Assembly: GCA_013339895.1 (NCBI GenBank) | Contig: JABACO010000003.1 | Span: 15,478,634 to 15,542,633, forward strand | Direction: 5' to 3' | Length of the DNA: 64,000 bases | DNA from: Ephydatia muelleri | Taxonomy: Eukaryota; Porifera; Demospongiae; Spongillida; Spongillidae | Shown here: piece by piece, positions 57,046-64,000 of the stretch | Position numbering within the stretch: the stretch's first letter is position 1 | Layout of the letters: each line of letters begins with the position of its first letter | The notes under the pieces: generated by a model | What the model was told of the DNA's origin: nothing | The model's database searches: none | What the model saw: only the letters and a program-made list of their open reading frames with translations | Translations under genes and position numbers: made by a program

Positions 57046-57880
57046 ACTTCTGACGTGGAAAAAAAAAGGGTCTGGTGAACGTAATTCGGCGCCACCATGT
57101 GTTGCATGTGATGAAGTAAAATAATGACTAACCTATGAGGATTGTTCCGTTTGTTACCAGTATCGATCGACTTCAACCCGCTCTTTATATCGAACGTCTA
57201 ATGGGCCTGTAAACACAGCGCGTATTTTCATTTCGCGCAGGCCGAATGTGCATAAAATAATCGAAGGAAAACTGTTGGGTGTTGTTGTGGATATTGTATT
57301 TTATGATGTAAGAGAAGCACGAAAGAAGGCATCGACTCCAACTATGGAGGTATACTTCATAGCCACTCGTTTCGTTTTCGACCGTAAATTCAAACCGAGT
57401 TTCCACAGCCATGTCGAAAACACGGTCCGTTGTCGGATCACTGTTCGATCGCAGAATAGATCATTGCTCGTTCGCACAATGGGCTGTTGTATGGTAGCGG
57501 AATTGGATCGTTGTTTGGTCGCGGAATGGAATCAATGTTCGATGGCGAAATCGGACGGTTTCCGTAGTATTCAATTGCAAAACCGCCTGTCGTTGGTCGC
57601 GCGATCTCTAGGGCCACCGTATACCATTCGGTACATGACCCAGTTGAAAGATTCACATTAGAAGCACCTGCCGTCATAGCTCCACTAAATGTGGCCACCT
57701 CATCTGTTGATACCATACCAGTCATTACATTAACGATAAACTTAAGCAAAGCACATTGCTGGATCAAAATAAGGTCTTCTACAAACACGTACTTCGATTA
57801 CTTAGTACCTTCTGTCATCAGCTTGAAATGGGATAATCTCGGCCCCAGACCTATGTAACAGAAGCAGATGGATTACATCA
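57046..57880. other. No intact gene; contains a CD225-cluster related segment
   Basis: 57655-57745 (minus strand reads FIVNVMTGMVSTDEVATFSG and AMTAGAS) matches ~63895-63985 and partly ~59833-59885 (GTGGAGCTATGACGGCA). It looks like a duplicated exon edge of the CD225-like family. The plus-strand frame at 57248-57661 shows no recognisable motif. Confidence 0.35.
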
Positions 57881-58181
57881 CCGCTACGTGTGCACAAAAT
57901 AGATGAGCGCGAGCATATCACCAGACTGTCAGCAGGGTCCCCAGACTAACGTAAACCATGGTTTAGAACCTAACTTTTGAATCAAGACTTACATGTATAG
58001 TATTCGGTTTTCGGTTGTTATGGAGACAGTGTTTAATAAGCCGCAAGGGCGGCGGACTATATTCATCACTCCCTTGACTCCGCTAGCGCGCGCTCAAGAT
58101 GAATATAGAGTCAAGGGTAGTCCCTTTTACATCCTTACTATACAAAGCACAAACACACGGAGACACACAAAGACACACACA

Positions 58182-58214
<33 letters not shown>

Positions 58215-58391
58215 AAACAGACACAAATACAAACACACACACACACACACACGCACAAACACACACAAATACAAACACACACACAAACACACACACACAC
58301 ACACACACACAGACACACATGTACGTAACACATGCACTATTATGCAACAACGTAATAGTAGCTCGGTCTCTTCCTCTTTTTCCTCACGCAG

Positions 58392-59199
58392 CAAACACCT
58401 ACACAACCCACGCTAAGCGCAGGTGCTAACCTTTCCCCAGTCTCCAAATTTCCTCTCAGAGAAGACAGTGAGGAAGTGACCATCAGAGCCGCGTTGCAAT
58501 CACCCGCATTCCACGAAAGCATGACGTTGAATAAGTGGTCTGGCTATCATTACTCAGGAGGGAGATACGACCACTATCTTACGTCCTAACGGCGTGTTTC
58601 GTGTGCTGCTGCGCACTCACGTCCCTTCCCTTCACTGTAGCGGCCACCTATTCGCAAAAATGGTAAGTGGTGAAGTGTGTCATTTTTTAAACAGATCTTA
58701 AGAGATGCACATGTATGAACCAGAACTAACACCATGCAAGAAGAAAAAGTGAAAGGTAACAAAGAAAACATACAATTATACAATCACATGCGTGAAAGAA
58801 GCCAATCAAGTAATCAACAATACAATAAGATGTTTAAAAACCTTCTCCCCCCCACATCCTGCCCAAGGCATGAATTTGTGTCAGGCCGTGCATATATGCC
58901 GCTTGAGCTGGCATATTGAGTGGATTGAATTGCCTGCATGCATATTCATTTGTCAAGACTGACACATGCATGCAGATGTTCCTAACATACATATCCTATC
59001 GATGATATCGTATGATGATTGTAACATTCATTCGTTGCATACAAGCAGCCATTGCAGGGCATGCATGTTGTGTGGGGATGACTATTGCTGTGGCAACGGG
59101 TAATAAACTGAGAACCGCATTCCTATATGCATTCTCGTCATGTGCAGGCGAGGCCTGCAGAGTCTAAGAGAGATGCAGTGTCGATGATCAGAAACGAGC
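58392..59199 (+). pseudogene. CD225/dispanin-like gene, copy 1, broken
   Basis: Exon A (58392-58662) begins QTPTQPTLSAGANLSPVS and continues LREDSEEVTIRAALQSPAFH and MTLNKWSGYHYSGGRYDHYL as in copy 3, but 11 bp at the start of the first membrane segment is lost (ACTATCTTACGTCC), shifting the frame so that the following segment is not made. The donor ATG|GTAAGT is intact. Exon B starts at 59148 after CATGTGCAG and stops resembling the family at ~59199, where unrelated DNA begins. A dead partial duplicate. Confidence 0.6.
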
Positions 59200-59676
59200 G
59201 GGCAGTTTTTTTAATCCAATCAACCCGCTTTAAATCAGGACGACCCGATTAAAAGCGGGTGATCTGATTCAAAAGCGATTGACCGGATTTAAAGTCACTT
59301 TTTATAGCACACCGCTTTTCTTGACCCCATTGGATCGAATCGGTGTTTTTGATCCGCTATACCGATGTAGTTTTCGAGGATAGAGCATGACCATGTCGAG
59401 AAATTTCTGATGCTCGTTAGCTAATCCTGGCAAACGTCCGTTTATTTCCTGCGAACGCGTCCATTGAAATGTGTGGAATAAACTATTGATCACCATATCA
59501 CGAGGAGAGCCGAGTGGTAAGGTCTATAGAAGTCCCATGATGCTGTAACCTACTGCAGCTCCTCATAATAGTACACTCCTCCATATAGACACGTAATGCT
59601 TTTTATCAAGAATGATTTTTTCATGAGTGGTTCGAATACAAACGTAAAGCAGCAATCACAAAACATCAAGAATGTG

Positions 59677-59871
59677 TCACGAAGACGGCTGGTAAGCCAG
59701 TAGTGTTTTTCCTTCCGTACGTATTATGACTATTATGATGAAGGCAAAGAGGGCGACATATGCTACCTTCCCTCCTAGGTTGAGTGCCAGGGCGATTCGC
59801 TCGTTTCTGATCATCGATTCTGCATCTCTCTTAGAAGCAACTGCCGTCATAGCTCCACAAAATGTTGCCAC
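59677..59871 (-). pseudogene. Solitary CD225-like exon B (copy 4)
   Basis: Minus strand reads KRDAESMIRNERIALALNLG, then a hydrophobic helix (VAYVALFAFIIIVII) and ends in LLAYQPSS and a stop, nearly identical to exon B of copy 3. Upstream it continues as MATFCGAMTAVAS, a segment copy 3 lacks, with no exon A in reach on this strand. Confidence 0.55.
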
Positions 59872-59994
59872 TCTGTTGATTGCATGTCACCACACTGTCA
59901 GTAGGGTCCCCAGACCAACGTAAACCATGCTAGCGCACGCTCAAGATGAATATAGAGTCAAGGGTAGTCCTAGCTATACAACGCACAACACACA

Positions 59995-60060
<66 letters not shown>

Positions 60061-60087
60061 AACACACACCGTCAAATACAAACACAT

Positions 60088-60138
<51 letters not shown>

Positions 60139-60206
60139 CGTAACACATGCACTATTATGCAACAACGTAATCGTAGCTCGTTCTCTTCCTCTTTTTCCTC
60201 ACGCAG

Positions 60207-60478
60207 CATACACCAACACAACCCACGCCAAGCGCAGGTGCTAACCTTTCCCCAGTCTCCAAATTTCCTCTAAGAGAAGACAGTGAGGAAGTGACCATCA
60301 GAGCCGCGTTGCAATCACCCGCATTCCACGAAAGCATGACGTTGAATAAGTGGTCAAGCTATCATTACTCAGGAGGGAGATACGACCACTACCTGAGGCT
60401 ATCCTACGTCCTAACAGCGTGCTGCTGCACTCTCACGTCCCTTCCCTCACTGTAGCGGCCATCTATTTTGCAAAGATG
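60207..60478 (+). pseudogene. CD225/dispanin-like gene, copy 2, exon A only
   Basis: Exon A follows the same acceptor (TTCCTCACGCAG) and ends at the same donor (AAGATG|GTAAGTGG). It keeps LREDSEEVTIRAALQSPAFH and RYDHYLRLSYVLTAC but has lost bases in the membrane segment (AGCGTGCTGCTGCAC and CCCTCACTGTAG), so the frame is broken. No exon B follows on this strand; the next family sequence is copy 3 coming the other way. Confidence 0.6.
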
Positions 60479-61137
60479 GTAAGTGGTGAAGTGTGTTATT
60501 TTTTAAACAGAACTTAAGAGATGTATATACATGTATGAACCAGAACTAACACCATGCAAGAAGATAAAGTGAAAGGTAACAAAGAAAACATACAATTATA
60601 CAATCACATGCGTAAAAGAAGCCAATCAATTAATCAACAATACAATAAGATGTTTAAAAACCTTTCCCCCCGCCCCCCCCCCCCCCCTGGTTTACACCAG
60701 CACTTCAAATACGATTTATTAATGGCTGTCCTAGACTAGGACATAGACCTTTTTTAATAGCCCTGTATTCAAACATGCTGTAAAATATAACATTTCAAAC
60801 ATGCTGTAAAATTTCAATACTTTCACACCTGCCCAATATATGTGTGCCAAATGCGGTTAAGTTGCAAAAGTTATACAAAATCACTAATTCTTAAGAAAGA
60901 AGAAACGTTTCGCATGCGTGTTGCTAATTAAGATTACCGTAAGCAGTCGTATAGCCCTGAAATCACATGCACGGATGTTCTAAATGATTATATATATAAT
61001 TGTACTTATGTCCTAGACTATAGGACGAAACGTCCTAGTCTAAGATAGTCGATATCCAATAATGATTTTTTTTCACGAGTGGTTGTACAAACACGAACAC
61101 AAACGTAAAGCAGCAATCACAAAACATCAAGAATGTG

Positions 61138-61577
61138 TCACGAAGACGGCTGGTAAGCCAGTAGTATTTTTCCTTCCGTAACTATTATGATTATGATGAT
61201 GAAGACAAAGAGGGCGACATATGCTACCATCCCTCCCATGTTGAGTGCCAGGGCGAATCGCTCGTTTCTGATCATCGATACTGCATCTCTCTTAGACTCT
61301 GCAAGCCTCGCCTGCACGTGACGAGAAATGCATATAGGAATACGGTTCCCCGTTGCCACAGCAATAGTCATTCACCCACACAACATGCCATGCCATGCAA
61401 TGGCTGCTTATAGGCCACAAATTAATTTTACAAAGATCGTGCGATATGGATATGCATGTTAGGCTCATCTGTGTCAGTTCTTGACAAATGAATATGCATG
61501 CAGGCACTTAATATGCCAGCTCAAGCGGCATATATCCACGGCCTTGCACAAAAACATACCTTGGGTAAGATGGAGGG

Positions 61578-61612
<35 letters not shown>

Positions 61613-62051
61613 AGGAGGAGGTCTTTGTATTAATCGTTGTTGATTAATTCAATGGCTTCTTTTACACATGATTGTACATATATAATTGCATGGTTTGTTT
61701 ATTTTTCTTGATGGTGTTAGATCTAGTTACGTCTCTTCTGTTTAAAAAATAACACACTTCACCACTTACCATCTTTGCGAAATAGATGGCCGCTACAGTG
61801 AAGGGAAGGGACGTGAGTGCGCAGCAGCACACGAAACACGCCGTTAGGACGTAGGATAGCTTCAGATAGTGGTCGTATCTCCCTCCTGAGTAATGATAGC
61901 CAGACCACTTATTCAACGTCATGTTTTCGTGGAATGCGGGTGATTGCAACGCGGCTCTGATGGTCACTTCCTCACTGTCTTCTCTTAGAGGAGATTTGGA
62001 GACTGGGGGAAGGTTAGCATCTGCGCTTGGCTTAGGTTGTTTAGGGATGTT
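61138..62051 (-). CDS. CD225/dispanin-like two-pass membrane protein, copy 3
   Basis: Exon A 62051-61770 (94 codons) and exon B 61311-61138 (57 codons and stop) join in phase 0. N-terminal part is polar and Pro-rich (PKQPKPSADANLPPVSK), then MTLNKWSGYHYSGGRYDHYL, membrane segment 1 (LKLSYVLTACFVCCCALTSL onward), a polar loop (ARLAESKRDAVSMIRNERFA), membrane segment 2 (GGMVAYVALFVFIIIIIIV) and a short tail LLAYQPSS. Two helices separated by an Ala/Ser/Lys loop match the CD225 (IFITM/dispanin) layout, but the sequence is divergent, so the family call is moderate. The start codon must be in an earlier exon: the candidate near 62630 (MAEMNES, with a good donor) does not match the phase. This is the only copy open across both recognised exons. 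Confidence 0.5.
61575..61612 (+). repeat. G homopolymer run, ~38 bp
   Basis: Lies in the copy 3 intron. C runs occur at the matching places of copies 1 and 2 (58849-58856 short, 60666-60688), so it is an expanding homopolymer inherited with the unit. Confidence 0.9.
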
Positions 62052-62190
62052 CTGCGTGAGAAAAAAGAGGAAGAGAGGCTAGCTACGATTACGTTGATGC
62101 AAAACATTTCATTATGTAATAGTGCATGACTGCATATGTTACGTACATGTGTGTGTGTATTTGCGTGTGTGTGTGTGTGTGTGTGTGTGT

Positions 62191-62226
<36 letters not shown>

Positions 62227-64000
62227 TGTGTGTGTGTGTGTTTCCGTGTGTTTGTGCGTTGTATAATTACGATGCAAAAGTGGACGGTGCATGCACGGGG
62301 CGAACGAGACTGACGCATGCAGCGGAATTTAGAGCGGGGGCTATATACGTTACTGTACCAGCTTAATTAAGTGCTGAAAGATTTCTTCTAGCGTCGCAGG
62401 AGTTTCTGTGGAATGGGAGATACCATGAGTGCGAGCCGTGCACCTGTGGCATACGTGCATGGCATGGTCCGCGTCGACATTATACAAGTGCATTATACAT
62501 GCATATGAAATACGCCGCAAAATCGCAGAAGCAGCGCGAGCGCTCGTAACGGCAACCGCAAAATCATACATTCTTTTGCGACGAAATTGAGCTTGAATAC
62601 GCAGCCGGTGACGGCAACTTACCACTTTCATTCATTTCCGCCATTACACAAATGTGATGCAGATGGACAAACTTTAGCAACAACTACTAAGCCTAAAGGC
62701 TTTGACAAGGGTTTAATTACTGCCCTTGACCCTATATATTCATCTTGAGCTTGCGCTAGCGGATATATAGGGTCAAGGGAGTGATGAATGTAGTCCGCCG
62801 CCCTTGCGGCTTATTAAACACCGTCTCTACAACATCCGGAAACTGATTACTAAGTCCTGATTCAAGAGTATTTAGGTCCTAAACCGTGGTTTAGTTACCG
62901 GCTAATGGTTCCACTATCAGTCGGTGACATGCTCGCGCGCATCCGTATTGTGCACAACTGCTGCAGTAGCATGAATCTAATTAAAGCCCCACCTATGAAC
63001 ATGCGTCATTGATTTCTGCTATCAAAAAAATAAAATCTGATGACCATGATATATGTTACAGTTAAGGCACCTACCTCTATTCGGTGGTTATTAGTTTCTC
63101 ATCCAAAATGCGATTTGCTCATTATGGTGAATGTAATTATAAGATATCAATTAATGCTATGTATCTCATTTATCATGGAAACCATAAATACAATGCTACA
63201 TCAAGGAACAGAAGTAATGAACAGAAGGAAGCAATACAAAACAATTTCACTTTCATTTATCTCCTTTAGGTCTGTCCAAGCATGTGATAACAACCATTAA
63301 GTGTTTTGAAAGGCGTTCCCTGTAGCACATTAATAACTAAGGAGCTCCTTACCCAGAGAATAGTATAACGTTTCCATATTAGGATCGTAACATCTCACAT
63401 GTCTTACAACAATCTTCCTGATTGACATATGTCACACAGTGCACACTGCTCCGCAGGTGAATGTGCAAGCAGCCGGTTATCCAATACTTCCGTGCATGCG
63501 TTCAGCTTTTTTTTTCTCCAGTCAACTTGAACTAACTTACAATACACCAAGCCACATTTCACAATCTTCACATTGCATTATTACATCTGTGTTCTAGTAT
63601 GTTGCACACTGGCTGGAAATGGCAGAGCTTTGTTACGGGCGAATTGGCTGCCTTTGAAGGGTATTTATGGTACCCTTTTGACAGGTATATGGTGCCCTCT
63701 TGACAGGTATATGGTGCCCTCTTGAAGTAAACACTTTGTGTTGTCCAACAATATACCACAAAACATCCACTAAGCTTGACACAAATACCTCACCAAACAC
63801 TAGCTTGTATGAACACCACACAACACCTCTTTCCTCCAAATAGTTAAGCAAATCATTAATTTCTTGTTCTGTTCATGAACTTTGGGATTATTAAGAAGCA
63901 TCTGCTGTCATAGCTTCACAAAATGCGGCAGCAATCCCTACCTCATCCTGTTGATACCGTACTGGTCATTACATTCACGATAAACTCTAAAAGCAACGCA
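62052..64000. other. Upstream flank of copy 3; no further gene
   Basis: A (GT)n block at 62150-62245 and an internal inverted pair at ~62728-62780 (CCCTTGACCCTATATATTCA ... GATATATAGGGTCAAGGG). A 22-bp tandem pair (ACAGGTATATGGTGCCCTCT) lies at 63682-63725, with a third related piece just before. 63895-63985 repeats the segment seen at 57655-57745. No coding frame is supported. Confidence 0.5.

Larger units (their letters stand above)
57885..62945. repeat. Palindromic cluster: two direct and one inverted copy of a CD225-like gene unit
   Basis: Unit 1 (+) 57885-59199, unit 2 (+) ~59880-60665, unit 3 (-) 62945-61138. Shared landmarks in the same order: TTTAATAAGCCGCAAGGGCG (units 1 and 3), CGCTCAAGATGAATATAG or its mirror, a (CA)n block, the exon A acceptor CCTCACGCAG, exon A, donor ATGGTAAGTGGTGAAGTGTG, and in units 1 and 3 exon B after CGTGCAG/CATGTGCAG. 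Each unit has its own long (CA)n tract at the same place (58158-58312; 59988-60134; 62150-62245 as GT on plus). Confidence 0.8.

Noticed and set aside
57248..57661. 137-codon plus-strand ORF
   Set aside because: No motif, odd composition, and overlapping open frames on the other strand; also overlaps a duplicated CD225-cluster segment.
59500..59645. tRNA-like boxes (AGCCGAGTGGTAAGG and GGTTCGAATAC)
   Set aside because: The boxes are ~125 bp apart and no acceptor or anticodon stem can be formed; the duplicated sequence at 61060 lacks the second box.
58083..60244. ORFs rich in CVCV/THTH
   Set aside because: Artefacts of (CA)n tracts in the CD225-like units; the same applies to 36407-37016 and 62089-62366.
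1..64000. CRISPR arrays, bacterial operons, ribosome-binding sites
   Set aside because: The window is eukaryotic; none of the tandem repeats has unique spacers.

Overview
This is eukaryotic nuclear DNA, most likely from an early-branching animal; a demosponge is my best guess. The signs are short introns (mostly about 50-250 bp with clean GT/AG ends), AT-rich DNA full of ACATGTA-type words and (CA)n tracts, and animal families: PA-TM-RING ubiquitin ligases, an ADAM17-like disintegrin exon pair, a mitochondrial-type P450 and CD225/dispanin-like membrane proteins. Several transposon-linked families match proteins I remember from sponges and cnidarians. No database was searched, so the organism is inference.

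The window is dominated by mobile elements. 0-1.1 kb: edge of a Ty3/gypsy-like element (gag). 1.6-10.4 kb: arrays of a ~163-bp satellite, one interrupted by a Penelope-like retroelement; an inverted array lies beyond an Ulp1/SENP-type peptidase gene that carries one nonsense codon. 11.7-13.3 kb: a decayed, spliced transposase-like gene. 15.4-17.6 kb: two ADAM17-like exons, a tnp2/CACTA-like scrap and the 3' half of a non-LTR retroelement. 18.3-18.7 kb: a textbook hAT-type MITE (15-bp TIRs, 8-bp TSD). 19.6-22.5 kb: a P450 pseudogene. 23 kb: a large fold-back element.

25.0-26.0 kb (+) and 34.3-35.2 kb (-) hold two PA-TM-RING paralogues. Between them (28.8-31.3 kb, +) is a 14-exon transposase-like pseudogene of a different family. 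35.5-41.0 kb is the most striking part: two apparently intact spliced genes diverge from a 64-bp gap. One is a ~940-residue, 15-exon C2H2 zinc-finger and transposase-like protein (-); the other is a 305-residue, 5-exon partner of unknown function (+). This looks like a complete two-gene DNA transposon or a domesticated derivative. 43.2-44.1 kb encodes an OTU-type deubiquitinase-like protein.

46.1-48.6 kb is a decayed integrase gene with introns. 49.8-57.0 kb holds three decayed non-LTR retroelements (two forward, one reverse, the last two tail to tail). 57.7-63 kb is a palindromic cluster of CD225/dispanin-like gene copies; only the reverse-strand copy at 61.1-62.1 kb is open through both recognised exons. 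The probably functional protein genes are therefore the two RING ligases, the divergent pair, the OTU gene and that CD225-like gene; the rest is mostly element debris.
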